Source: JAPPHA01 sp965221575 (GTDB lineage Bacteria > Pseudomonadota > Alphaproteobacteria > Rhodobacterales > Rhodobacteraceae). Taken from it: a stretch of 64,000 nt of DNA. A program made the position numbers and the translations under genes. The notes under the pieces are model-generated. The model saw only the letters and a list, made by a program, of their open reading frames with translations, ran no database searches and had not been told where the DNA came from. This document shows, one piece after another, positions 19,524 through 28,447 of the stretch. The stretch's first letter is position 1; each line of letters begins with the position of its first letter. Location: assembly GCA_965221575.1 (NCBI GenBank), contig CBDCSM010000012.1, positions 1-64,000 on the forward strand, in the 5' to 3' direction.

Positions 19524-19988
19524 GCCGGCGAGCCGAAAGTTCGGAACTTCGACCTCGTTGACCCTTCGTTTCCAGGTTCCTTGAACGCTTGTGCGGTCTC
19601 GTGAATTCACTTGCAGGCTTGCCCTGGGTGCCGGTGCGATTTCGTAGAACGCCCGGGTGATCACCAATCGTTCTGGAAAGCCGTCGACGGGGCGCCCGGT
19701 CCCGGCGAGGGAATCGAGCCCGCCTGGCACGTAACTTGGCCGCCACGGCTCACGGGATTACCTGTACGGCATCCGTTCACGTTTTTGGGCGCCGAGACCG
19801 GCGCGAGAACGGGCAGGGCTGAGCGACTTTAGTGTCCCCGGGGCAGGAATCGCGCCTGGAATTTCTCAGGGGATCACGCGGCCAGGAAGGGCCGCACGAG
19901 ACGAATCATTGACAAGTTCCGAGGCGAGAACAACAATTCCCGGTTCTAAATCTTTTCAGCTGTCGCGATGGCGAGCGGGAGATCTTGC
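19524..19988. other. intergenic region between coxM and topA
   Basis: About 465 bases. A short imperfect inverted repeat (CGAAAGTTC/GGAACTTCG, 19535-19552) follows coxM and might end its transcript, but there is no T-tract. The topA promoter lies at the right end. No gene is recognised. Confidence 0.4.
19909..19937 (+). promoter_or_regulatory. candidate sigma-70 promoter of topA
   Basis: A perfect TTGACA (19909-19914) and AACAAT (19932-19937, 4 of 6) are 17 bases apart. This would give a leader of about 45 nt before the topA start. Confidence 0.42.
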
Positions 19989-22583
19989 ATGCCTGTAGTT
20001 GTTGTCGAGTCTCCGGCAAAGGCCAAGACCATCGGCAAGTTCATTGGCAAGGACTTCCGAATCCTGGCGTCGTTCGGACATGTCCGCGATCTGAAGGAAA
20101 AGGACGGCTCGGTCGATCCTGACAACGAGTTCGCGATGGTCTGGGAAATCGGACGCGACTCCAGCAAACACCTTCGCGCCATTGCCAGCGCACTCGAGTC
20201 CGATCAGCAATTGTTCCTGGCAACCGACCCCGACAGGGAAGGCGAGGCCATCAGCTGGCACCTCACGGAAGTGCTGACAAAGCGGAAGTCGATCAAGAAG
20301 AATACCGTCGTCAAGCGCATTTCCTTCAATGCCATCACGAAGGACGCCGTGCGGGCCGCGTTTCGCGAGCCGCGGGAACTGGACATGGATCTGGTCGATG
20401 CATACCTCGCGAGACGAGCGCTCGACTATCTTGTCGGATTTCACCTGTCGCCGGTTCTCTGGCGCAAGCTTCGCGGCGCGAGGTCCGCGGGACGCGTCCA
20501 GTCCGTCTGCCTGCGACTCGTCGTCGAACGCGAGCTTGAAATCCTGACGTTCGAACCACGGGAATTCTGGACGGTCACGGCAAGGCTTGCGACGCCCAGG
20601 GGCGACGAATTCAACGCCCGTCTGGTCGAACTGAACGGCAAGAAACTCGGGAAGTTCGATCTGGATGACCGGGAGGCGGGCGAAAACGCCGCCGCCGCCG
20701 TTCGCGATGGTTCGTTCCGCGTTAACGGTGTCGAAGTGAAGACGATCATGCGGAAACCGCCGGTGCCGCTGATCACGTCGACATTGCAGCAGGAGGCCAG
20801 CCGGAAGTTCCGTTTCGGGACCCGCCGAACGATGGCCGCCGCGCAGAAACTCTACGAAGCCGGACACATAACCTACATGCGGACGGACGGCATTCACATG
20901 GCGCCGGAAGCCGTCAAGACAGCCCGCAGGGTCGTTCTCGAGGACTTCGGCACCGCGTACCTTCCGAAGACTCCCCCGAAGTACAGGAACAAGGCAAAGA
21001 ACGCCCAGGAAGCGCATGAGTGCATCCGCCCGACCAATGTCGGGAGGCATCCCTCGCAGCTTGCGGGCCTGCCGCCTGACGAGGCCAAGGTCTATGATCT
21101 CGTCTGGAAACGGACCCTTGCGAGCCAGATGTCGCCCGCTCGCCTCGGCCGCACGACTGTCGATATTCGCTCGTCAGATGATCTGACCGCGCTCCGCGCC
21201 TCGGGCCAGGTCCTGGAATTCGATGGATTCCTCAAGATTTACGAGGAAGGACGCGACGCGGACAGCAAGGCGAACGACGGTCCGGGGCAGGGAGGCCGGG
21301 ATGAAGATCAACGTCTGCCTTCGCTTGAGGAAGGGGAGAACCTCGAATGCAGGGAGGTCAGTCCGGAGCAGCATTTCACCAAGCCTCCACCACGCTATTC
21401 CGAAGCGATGCTGGTCAAGCGGATGGTCGAACTGGGCGTCGGGCGGCCCTCGACCTACGCGACCGTCGTGGCGACGATCCAGGAACGGAATTACGTTCGA
21501 AAGGAAAAGAACGTTCTTTACGCTGAGGAAGTCGGCATCCTGACGACGGCATTTCTCAAGAACCACTTTCGGCAATACGTGAATTTCGACTACACCGCCG
21601 GCCTCGAGGAGCGGCTGGACTCGATTTCGGCCGGACGGGTTTCATACAAGTCGGTTCTCGGCGATTTCTGGGCGGACTTTTCGCAAACCGTCGGCACGGC
21701 CCGTGAACTCGATTTCTCCGACGTATTCGAAGGAATCAGCGACGAACTTGCCGTGATCGCGTTTCCGGATTCACCGACAGATGGCGACGAGAGACTGTGT
21801 CCGATTTGCGGGAAGGGCCGGTTGTCAGTTCGCATGGCCAAGGGAGGGAGCGGCTTTATCGGCTGTTCAGGTTATCCGGAATGCCGGTACACGCGCCCGT
21901 TGTTTTCCAGGTCCCGGAACGGGAATTCGGGGACAATTGATCTCACCGGAACCGGACTTTTGCTCGGGAACGACGACGAAGGCTTGCCCGTGACTCTCAG
22001 GGACGGCCGGTTCGGCCTATATGTGCAGCGCGGGGAAAAAACCGAAGATCGTACGCGGCCTGATACGGCGTCGGTTCCGGATTCGATTCCGGGCGAGGCC
22101 GTCAACCTGGAGACGGCGCTGGAACTTCTTTCTCTGCCCCGGCTTGTCGGCAATCATCCTGACGGCGGTGAAATCAGGGCAGGAATTGGACGGAAGGGGC
22201 CGTATGTAGTTTGGTCCGTGCAGTCGCAGGAGGAGAAAACCGGGTCGAAGAAGATGTATGCAGATCTTTCCGACCCGCTTGAGGCGTTGACCATCGGAAT
22301 GAATCGCGCGGTCGAGTTGCTCGCACAGTCAAAGAGATCGGGCAGTGGCCGTGGTGGCGGAAGGCGATCCGAGCCGCTCCGGAACCTTGGCGATCATCCG
22401 GCAAAATCTGGCGAAATCCTCGTCCTGTCGGGACGTTACGGGCCCTACCTGCAATGGAATCGCACGAACGTCTCGATTCCGAAGACAATCGATCCGGCGA
22501 CCATGTCGATCGACACGGCGGTCGAACTGATCGCGGCAAAATCCGCGAACAAGCGAAGGCGAAAGAAGACGACCAAACGCTGA
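19989..22583 (+). CDS. topA: DNA topoisomerase I
   Basis: Type IA topoisomerase relaxing negative supercoils. The N-terminal Toprim domain starts at VVVESPAKAKTI and includes ATDPDREGEAI. The catalytic tyrosine is Tyr296 in TYMRTDG. One C-terminal zinc ribbon (CPIC...CSGYPEC) is followed by repeated topoisomerase C-terminal modules (GLYVQ, GPYVVW, GPYLQW) and a basic tail. ATG 19989, preceded by GGGAGA, is preferred over ATG 19968. The protein is 864 residues. dprA, often just upstream in alphaproteobacteria, is absent. Confidence 0.96.
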   Translation: MPVVVVESPAKAKTIGKFIGKDFRILASFGHVRDLKEKDGSVDPDNEFAMVWEIGRDSSKHLRAIASALESDQQLFLATDPDREGEAISWHLTEVLTKRKSIKKNTVVKRISFNAITKDAVRAAFREPRELDMDLVDAYLARRALDYLVGFHLSPVLWRKLRGARSAGRVQSVCLRLVVERELEILTFEPREFWTVTARLATPRGDEFNARLVELNGKKLGKFDLDDREAGENAAAAVRDGSFRVNGVEVKTIMRKPPVPLITSTLQQEASRKFRFGTRRTMAAAQKLYEAGHITYMRTDGIHMAPEAVKTARRVVLEDFGTAYLPKTPPKYRNKAKNAQEAHECIRPTNVGRHPSQLAGLPPDEAKVYDLVWKRTLASQMSPARLGRTTVDIRSSDDLTALRASGQVLEFDGFLKIYEEGRDADSKANDGPGQGGRDEDQRLPSLEEGENLECREVSPEQHFTKPPPRYSEAMLVKRMVELGVGRPSTYATVVATIQERNYVRKEKNVLYAEEVGILTTAFLKNHFRQYVNFDYTAGLEERLDSISAGRVSYKSVLGDFWADFSQTVGTARELDFSDVFEGISDELAVIAFPDSPTDGDERLCPICGKGRLSVRMAKGGSGFIGCSGYPECRYTRPLFSRSRNGNSGTIDLTGTGLLLGNDDEGLPVTLRDGRFGLYVQRGEKTEDRTRPDTASVPDSIPGEAVNLETALELLSLPRLVGNHPDGGEIRAGIGRKGPYVVWSVQSQEEKTGSKKMYADLSDPLEALTIGMNRAVELLAQSKRSGSGRGGGRRSEPLRNLGDHPAKSGEILVLSGRYGPYLQWNRTNVSIPKTIDPATMSIDTAVELIAAKSANKRRRKKTTKR

Positions 22584-22774
22584 CGCTCGAACGACAGGGA
22601 CCCGGCGTGCGCGGTGTCGTCCGGGTGAGGAAATCCGTCAGTCCGGCCATTGGCCGAATGCCATCGGTCGCGGTTACGCCGGCCTTCACCGCCTTAACCG
22701 TTGTTTCGCGGAGAAACCGGACGGCCTCGGCAATTGGTGTAGGCACGCAACCTGCAAGACAAGGAGGAAAGACG

Positions 22775-23137
22775 ATGTATGTTGATGGTTTTGTTTGTGC
22801 CGTACCGACGGCGAACAAGCAGGAATTCATCGACCATGCGAAACTGGCCGATAGTGTCTTCATCGACCAGGGCGCGACACGGGTGGTCGAATGCTGGGGT
22901 GATGCCGTTCCGGAGGGGAAGGTCACGGATTTTCGCCGGGCGGTCAATGCGACCGAGGACGAGACGATCGTGTTCGCCTGGATCGAATGGCCGGACAAGC
23001 AAGCGCGCGATGCCGCGATGGAAAGGATGGAAGACCTCTGGAAGACCGATGATCGCATGAACCCGGAGAAAAACCCGATGCCGTTCGACGGAATGCGCCT
23101 GATTTACGGAGGATTCTCGCCGGTCGTCGAATTGTGA
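22775..23137 (+). CDS. DUF1428 family protein (YbaA-like)
   Basis: Conserved 120-residue protein of unknown role in the ferredoxin-like alpha/beta-barrel group. Landmarks: MYVDGFVCAVP at the start, VVECWGDAVPEGKVTDF in the middle, and KNPMPFDGMRLIYGGF at the end. AAGGAGG sits seven bases before ATG 22775. Codirectional with topA but separated by 190 bases, so probably its own unit. Confidence 0.92.
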   Translation: MYVDGFVCAVPTANKQEFIDHAKLADSVFIDQGATRVVECWGDAVPEGKVTDFRRAVNATEDETIVFAWIEWPDKQARDAAMERMEDLWKTDDRMNPEKNPMPFDGMRLIYGGFSPVVEL

Positions 23138-23221
23138 ATTCGTCCTCGGAGGTGGGAATCGGGGGACGGAGACCGGGGACGATCGGGAAAAACGGGACGA
23201 GCCCGGGTAACCGGGGGCCGA

Positions 23222-23926
23222 TCAGACCGCCCGGGTTATTCCACCATCCACCCGGATGTTCTGGCCGGTGATGTAACCCGCCCCGTCCGATGCCAGGAAC
23301 GAGATCGTTGCGGAGATCTCGTCGACGAAACCGTACCGTTCCATCGGAATCCGGCTCCGGAACTCTTCCTTTTCCGGCAAGCTGTCGATGAAGCCGGGCA
23401 GGACGTTGTTCACCCTGATGTTCCGTGGAGCGTAGCGGTCGGCGACCAGCTTGGTCCACGCCGCAAGACCAGCCCTGAACACCCCGGAGGTCGGGAAAGC
23501 TGGATGGGGCTCAAACGAGGCGAAGGTCGTGATGTTGATGATTGAGCCTTTGCCTTGCGACTGCATGGTCGGAATGACCAGGCGGGCAGGGCGGACGGCC
23601 GACAGGAAATAGACGTCCATCCCCTGGTGCCAGTCTTCATCTGTCAGATCCAGGACAGGTCCCCGGGGGCCGTGACCGGCGCTATTGACCAGGACGTCTA
23701 TTCGCCCCCAGCGCTCAAGCGTGAGATCGACAAGGCGTTGCAGGTCGTCGTTCGACTGGTTGGATCCGGTCACGCCGATTCCGCCAAGTTCGTTGCCGAG
23801 TTTTTCGCCCTTGCCTGACGACGACAGGATCGCGACCTGGTAGCCGTCTTCGGAGAGCCGCCGGGCCGCGGCTGCTCCCATTCCGCTTCCAGCCGCCGTA
23901 ATGATAGCGACGCGTTGTTCCGCCAT
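23222..23926 (-). CDS. SDR-family oxidoreductase, atypical active site
   Basis: Short-chain dehydrogenase fold of 234 residues. The cofactor motif is TAAGSGMG (residues 10-17) with NSAG near 83. The end, GYITGQNIRVDGG, is classical. The usual YxxxK pair is not present: the aligned stretch reads SGVFRAGLAAWTK, with Ser and Arg in place of Tyr and Lys. Similar atypical SDRs occur in other alphaproteobacteria, so this is a subfamily trait rather than damage. Substrate unknown; it may use different catalytic residues or act as a binding protein. It faces the DUF1428 gene and diverges from pgi. Confidence 0.87.
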   Translation of the reverse strand: MAEQRVAIITAAGSGMGAAAARRLSEDGYQVAILSSSGKGEKLGNELGGIGVTGSNQSNDDLQRLVDLTLERWGRIDVLVNSAGHGPRGPVLDLTDEDWHQGMDVYFLSAVRPARLVIPTMQSQGKGSIINITTFASFEPHPAFPTSGVFRAGLAAWTKLVADRYAPRNIRVNNVLPGFIDSLPEKEEFRSRIPMERYGFVDEISATISFLASDGAGYITGQNIRVDGGITRAV

Positions 23927-24157
23927 TTTGATCTCCTCGAGGAAATGTCGGGCGCCTTTTCCGGGAATCCGTGTGCCTGGTCAAGGCAGGTTGCCTCGCG
24001 CGATTTTCCGGTTGCCAAAGGCCGTGCGGCTGACGCATGTGGCGCCGATACGGGAACGCATGGGTAGACCGCGGAGGCGGTCTGAGAAGTCCGGCGCCAT
24101 GGGAGTGACGTCGCGGCGATCAATTCCGGGCCGGAAAAGGTGACAGGGATCAGGACA

Positions 24158-25831
24158 ATGGGAATGACTCAGGCGGAATCCGGACAAACGGCACGTGCGG
24201 ATGGATTTGCGCGGATTTGGTCGGCGCTGGAGGAAGCTTCACGGAAAGCCCGGGACCGGCGAATCGTGGATCTCTTTTCCGGGGACAGCGAAACGCACAG
24301 CCGCTTTCACCAGTGGTCCGCGACCTGCGACGACCTGCTGCTCGACTGGTCGAAAACCAACATCGACCAGGAAACGCGTGCGTTGCTGTTCCAGCTGGCA
24401 GAATGCGCCGGCGTCGAGGACCGGCGTGAGCAAATGTTTGCCGGGGAGTTCATCAACAACACCGACAACAGGCCCGCGTTGCATACCGCGCACAGGAATG
24501 TCTCCGGAACTCCGGTCATGGCGAATGGCGAAGACGTCATGCCGGACGTCATCGCGACCAGGGACCGCCTGGGGGAATTTGCCGAACAGGTCCGTTCGGG
24601 AACGGTTCGGGGCGCGACCGGAAAGGCTTTCACCGATGTCGTCCATATCGGCATCGGCGGGTCTCAACTGGGGCCGGAGATGGCCTGCATCGCCCTCAGG
24701 AATTTCCACGACGGCCCGCGCGTTCATTTCCTCGCGAATGTCGACGGCGCGCATGCCGAGGATATCCTGGGTGCAATCGATCCGGAAACAACCCTTGCTA
24801 TCGTGGCGTCGAAGAGTTTCACGACGCCCGAGACCATGACGAACGCCGCGACGGTGCGCGACTGGCTCTTGCCGGTCACGGGAGTTGGCGGCGTCGGCCT
24901 CCACTTCGTCGCCATTTCAACGGCGGATGACCAGGTCGCGGCCTTCGGAATCCCGCCGGAGCGGACGTTCGGGTTCGCCGACTGGGTCGGCGGCAGGCTG
25001 TCGATGTGGGGGCCGATCGGACTGCCGGTCGTACTTGCGATCGGGAGCCGGGATTTTGGCGCCTTTCTGGCCGGCGGCCATGCCATGGATCTCCATTTTC
25101 GAAGTGCGCCTCCGGAGCAGAACCTGCCGATGATTCTTGCGTTGACCGGAATCTGGCACGCCAATTTCTGCGGGTATTCGAGCCGCACGATCATGCCTTA
25201 TGAGCAGCGCCTGAACAGATTCGCCGCCTTTGTCCAACAGGTCGACATGGAAAGCAACGGCAAGAGCCGGTCTCTGGATGGCTCAAGGGTCCAAATCGAC
25301 ACTGGACCCGTTGTCTGGGGAGAACCCGGTACAAACGCCCAGCACTCGGTTGCGCAACTGCTGCACCAGGGCACGCGCACCGTGCCGGTCGAGTTCCTGA
25401 TCGGGCGCCGGGGAGGGAGTACCCTGGGAGATGTCCACCATCACATGCTTGTTGCGAACTGTATTGCCCAGGCGGAAGCGCTCATGGTCGGACGTTCGTT
25501 CGATGAGACTGTCCGGTTGATGGAAAAGCAGGGACTGTCGGGAACGGAACTCAGGCTTCAGGCATCGCACCGCGTGTTCGAAGGCAACCGCCCGAGCATC
25601 ACGCTCGTATACGATCGCCTTGATCCAGGGACACTGGGCCGACTGGTGGCTCTCTACGAGCATCGCGTGTTCGTCGAAGCGGCAATCTGGGGGATCAACT
25701 GTTTTGACCAGTGGGGTGTCGAACTCGGCAAGGAACTCGCGCGCGACCTGCTGCCATTCGTGGAATCAGGACACATACCCGAAGGGCGGGACAGTTCGAC
25801 CCGCGGGCTGCTGAAGACGATGCACGGGTAG
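24158..25831 (+). CDS. pgi: glucose-6-phosphate isomerase
   Basis: Interconverts glucose-6-phosphate and fructose-6-phosphate. The family signature appears as FADWVGGRLSMWGPIG, the phosphate-binding segment as HIGIGGSQLGPEM, and the C-terminal signature as WGINCFDQWGVELGK. Length about 557 residues. Candidate starts are GTG 24140, ATG 24158 (AGGGA 8 bases upstream) and ATG 24164 (AGGA 8 bases upstream); the middle one is used here. It stands alone between an SDR gene and a LysR gene. Confidence 0.95.
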   Translation: MGMTQAESGQTARADGFARIWSALEEASRKARDRRIVDLFSGDSETHSRFHQWSATCDDLLLDWSKTNIDQETRALLFQLAECAGVEDRREQMFAGEFINNTDNRPALHTAHRNVSGTPVMANGEDVMPDVIATRDRLGEFAEQVRSGTVRGATGKAFTDVVHIGIGGSQLGPEMACIALRNFHDGPRVHFLANVDGAHAEDILGAIDPETTLAIVASKSFTTPETMTNAATVRDWLLPVTGVGGVGLHFVAISTADDQVAAFGIPPERTFGFADWVGGRLSMWGPIGLPVVLAIGSRDFGAFLAGGHAMDLHFRSAPPEQNLPMILALTGIWHANFCGYSSRTIMPYEQRLNRFAAFVQQVDMESNGKSRSLDGSRVQIDTGPVVWGEPGTNAQHSVAQLLHQGTRTVPVEFLIGRRGGSTLGDVHHHMLVANCIAQAEALMVGRSFDETVRLMEKQGLSGTELRLQASHRVFEGNRPSITLVYDRLDPGTLGRLVALYEHRVFVEAAIWGINCFDQWGVELGKELARDLLPFVESGHIPEGRDSSTRGLLKTMHG

Positions 25832-26128
25832 CTGTTTTCCTGCGCCATGCCACTCTCTCGATTATCGGGAGCCGCCTTGCCTGTCAGGGTAATCCCGGAG
25901 AAAGCCGAGATGCCTCGGACGGCCGGTGGCCGCCCGCAAGCCGACACGAGTTCCACCCGCGCGCTTGCCGCCACCCGTCTCAAGTCGCAACGATCAATCA
26001 ACGGGAGTTGAGGAAAAGTTCGGGGACCTCGGGACGACCGCAGCCCGAAAATCACCAATAACGGCAACGGTCAGGCCAACGAGCCATCCTTGCTCATTGA
26101 CTTTTTTCCAGTCTGAACAGTAGCGCGA
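25832..26128. other. intergenic region between pgi and lysR
   Basis: About 300 bases between convergent genes. No gene and no clear intrinsic terminator with a T-tract was found. Confidence 0.4.
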
Positions 26129-27103
26129 TTACCGTCCGTTGCCGCGAATGCCTTCAGTCTCCGAGCCATGCCCGGGGTGGGTCGACGGCCGTTCCCGGTT
26201 ACCGCGTGATTCGTCGAGCAACCAGTCGCGCAGTTGCCGCACTTCCGGTCGCAGGCGGCCGGCCGCGGAATGCACGAGGTAGAACGCGCGTTCGGAACCG
26301 ACCGAAACCGTCAACGGGCGAACAAGCGTTCCCTCGCGGATGAGGTCCTCCGCGAGGCGTTGGCCGCAAAGCGCAACACCCTCGCCCCGAACGGCGGCGT
26401 GAATCAGCAGCAAGTAGTTGTCGAAGGACAGGCTTCGACCCATGAGAGGAGACTGGAATTCGAACGACTTCAGCCACGATTCCCAGGTCACCCAGTTCCT
26501 GTCGAACTGGTCGAGATGCAGGAGCGTCGCGTTACCGAGGTCGGATACCTCCCGGATCGGACCCTCCCTTTCGAGGTAAGAAGGTGCGCAGACCGGAAAT
26601 ACCTCGTTGTCGAACAGGTGATGGGCGGTGGAATCCGGCCACTGACCGCGGCCGTAACGGACGGCCAGGTCGACATCACTTGCCGCGACGTCCCGGACAC
26701 GTGCAGATGCCACGAGGCGAATATCCGCTTCGGCAAATTGGGCGCGATACTTTGCGATCCGGGACATGAGCCAGTAGGAGGCGAAGGTCACGCTCGATGA
26801 AATCGTGACATCGCGGGATTTCCTGTTGCGGCCGATCTCGTCGGTTACGTTGGCTATGTACTGCAGCCCCATCGCGACCGCCTTGAAAAAGTGTTCTCCT
26901 GACGGTGTCAGTTCGACCGCCCGGTGCCTGCGCAGGAACAGTGCCGTGCCGAGGTAGTCCTCCAGCAACCGGATCTGCCGGCTGACCGCGGCCTGACCGA
27001 CGTGCAATTCCTGGGCGGCCCGGGTGAAGCTCATGTGTCTCGCGACGGCCTCGAAGACGACGAGGCTGTTCGCGGGTGGAAGTCGGTCACGCAGCTTTCG
27101 CAT
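26129..27103 (-). CDS. LysR-family regulator, GcvA-like
   Basis: 324-residue regulator. The N-terminal winged helix includes MSFTRAAQELHVGQAAVSRQIRLLEDYLG (helix-turn-helix about residues 23-44). An effector-binding domain of periplasmic-binding-protein fold follows, with ARVRDVAASDVDLAVRYG in the GcvA style. It diverges from the aminotransferase-reductase pair across 122 bases, the classical LysR arrangement, so it probably controls that operon. The effector is unknown; glycine, glyoxylate or a related amino acid is plausible. Confidence 0.91.
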   Translation of the reverse strand: MRKLRDRLPPANSLVVFEAVARHMSFTRAAQELHVGQAAVSRQIRLLEDYLGTALFLRRHRAVELTPSGEHFFKAVAMGLQYIANVTDEIGRNRKSRDVTISSSVTFASYWLMSRIAKYRAQFAEADIRLVASARVRDVAASDVDLAVRYGRGQWPDSTAHHLFDNEVFPVCAPSYLEREGPIREVSDLGNATLLHLDQFDRNWVTWESWLKSFEFQSPLMGRSLSFDNYLLLIHAAVRGEGVALCGQRLAEDLIREGTLVRPLTVSVGSERAFYLVHSAAGRLRPEVRQLRDWLLDESRGNRERPSTHPGHGSETEGIRGNGR

Positions 27104-27225
27104 CAGTTTTTCTCATGTGTCCGTGATTTTTTTGCGAATTCACGGGGGATTCTCAACCTTATAGATGAAGTGTCGAAAACCGAAAACGCCCGCGGGCGTT
27201 TGCGCAGAGATGGAGGACAACGGAC
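27104..27225. promoter_or_regulatory. divergent LysR/aminotransferase control region
   Basis: Contains the inverted repeat CCGTGA (27121-27126) and TCACGG (27140-27145), spaced 13 bases, with an inner TGA/TCA pair as in LysR-type sites. TATAGAT at about 27161 could be the -10 box of the rightward promoter. Confidence 0.4.
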
Positions 27226-28437
27226 ATGCGGCCAGGAAACAACGGACTCTTCATCCCCGGACCGACGAACTTGCCCGCGGCATTGCGCGTCGCCATGGAC
27301 ATTCCACTCGAAGATCAGAGGGCGCCGGACTTTCCGGACTTCACACTCACGCTTCTCGACGATCTCAAACGTGTCTTCAGACTCGATCGCGGACAGGTGT
27401 TCGTGTTCCCGGGGTCCGGTACCGGAGGCTGGGAGGCGGCTGTCACCAACACTCTGAGCCCGGGCGACACGGTCCTCGCGTCGGACATCGGCCAGTTCTC
27501 GCGCCTTTGGGTCGATCTGTGCCGGCGTCACGGGCTCAATGTCGACGTCATCGATGTCGAATGGGGCGAAGGCGTGCCGGTCGAGCAGTACGCTGCGCGT
27601 CTTTCGGCGGACACGAACCACGAAATCAAGGCCGTTCTCGTTTGCCATAACGAGACCGCGACCGGAGTCACCAGCGATGTCGCCGCCGTCAGGCGGGCGC
27701 TCGACGACGCCGATCACCCCGCGCTCCTGATGGTGGACGCCGTCAGTTCCCTGGCGAGTATCGACTTCCGGATGTCGGAATGGGCAGTCGATCTCGCGGT
27801 TTCCGGATCGCAAAAAGGGTTCATGCTGCCAACCGGCCTTGCCATCGTGGCAGCCAGCGAGAAGGCGCTGGCCGCGAGCCGGTCGGCCACGTGCCCGCGT
27901 TGCTTCTTCGACTTCGCTGCCATGCATGCTGCCAACAGGGAAGGGTACTTCCCGTACACGCCGGCGACAACCTTGTTGCGGGGCCTTCGAGCCTCGATCG
28001 ACATGCTGTTCGCCGAGGGTCTCGAGGCGGTGTTCGCAAGGCACAACCGCCTGGCCGAAGGCGTCAGGAAGGCTGTCGATTCCTGGGGGCTGAAGCTGTG
28101 CGCCAGGGAACCGAAATGGCACTCGGACACCGTCAGCGCCATCCGTGTTCCGGAGGCCTTCAATGGGAATGACGTCGTGAATGTCGCCTATGCCCGCTAC
28201 AACCTGTCGCTCGGGGTCGGCCTGGGCCGGGTTGCCGGACAGGTCTTCAGGATCGGTCATCTTGGCTGGCTGAACGAACTCATGCTGCTGCAGGCCATCG
28301 CCGGGGCCGAAATGGCGATGCGGGATCTCGGCATTCCGGTCGCGGCGGGCTCGGGGGTCGCCGCAGCCGAGGAGCATTTCAGAATGACGGCCGGACCTGT
28401 CTCCCTGCCGGCACCGCCGGTAGCCCTCAGGGGATAG
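27226..28437 (+). CDS. class V aminotransferase (serine-glyoxylate / BhcA type)
   Basis: PLP transaminase making glycine from glyoxylate. The N-terminus FIPGPTNLP, the cofactor region FPGSGTGGWEAAV, HNETATGV and DAVSSLASIDFRM match serine-glyoxylate aminotransferases and the aspartate-glyoxylate aminotransferase BhcA. The PLP lysine is Lys197 in SGSQKGFMLP, with Asp171 for the pyridine nitrogen. The C-terminus GSGVAAAEEHFR is also characteristic. Length 403. Serine and aspartate donors cannot be told apart from sequence; no bhcB, bhcC or bhcD genes lie nearby, which favours the serine-glyoxylate reading. It is followed after 10 bases by a PanE-like gene. Confidence 0.9.
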   Translation: MRPGNNGLFIPGPTNLPAALRVAMDIPLEDQRAPDFPDFTLTLLDDLKRVFRLDRGQVFVFPGSGTGGWEAAVTNTLSPGDTVLASDIGQFSRLWVDLCRRHGLNVDVIDVEWGEGVPVEQYAARLSADTNHEIKAVLVCHNETATGVTSDVAAVRRALDDADHPALLMVDAVSSLASIDFRMSEWAVDLAVSGSQKGFMLPTGLAIVAASEKALAASRSATCPRCFFDFAAMHAANREGYFPYTPATTLLRGLRASIDMLFAEGLEAVFARHNRLAEGVRKAVDSWGLKLCAREPKWHSDTVSAIRVPEAFNGNDVVNVAYARYNLSLGVGLGRVAGQVFRIGHLGWLNELMLLQAIAGAEMAMRDLGIPVAAGSGVAAAEEHFRMTAGPVSLPAPPVALRG

Positions 28438-28447
28438 GCGAAGTTCG

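Noticed and set aside
20871..20900. YMRTDG in topoisomerase I instead of the enterobacterial YMRTDS
   Set aside because: The Gly variant is common in alphaproteobacterial TopA, so it is not an oddity.
19956..21050. 364-codon minus-strand frame
   Set aside because: Antisense to the Toprim part of topA; no motifs.
27226..28437. Beta-hydroxyaspartate cycle gene bhcA
   Set aside because: The aminotransferase resembles BhcA, but no dehydratase, aldolase or iminosuccinate reductase gene is nearby, so the pathway is not claimed.
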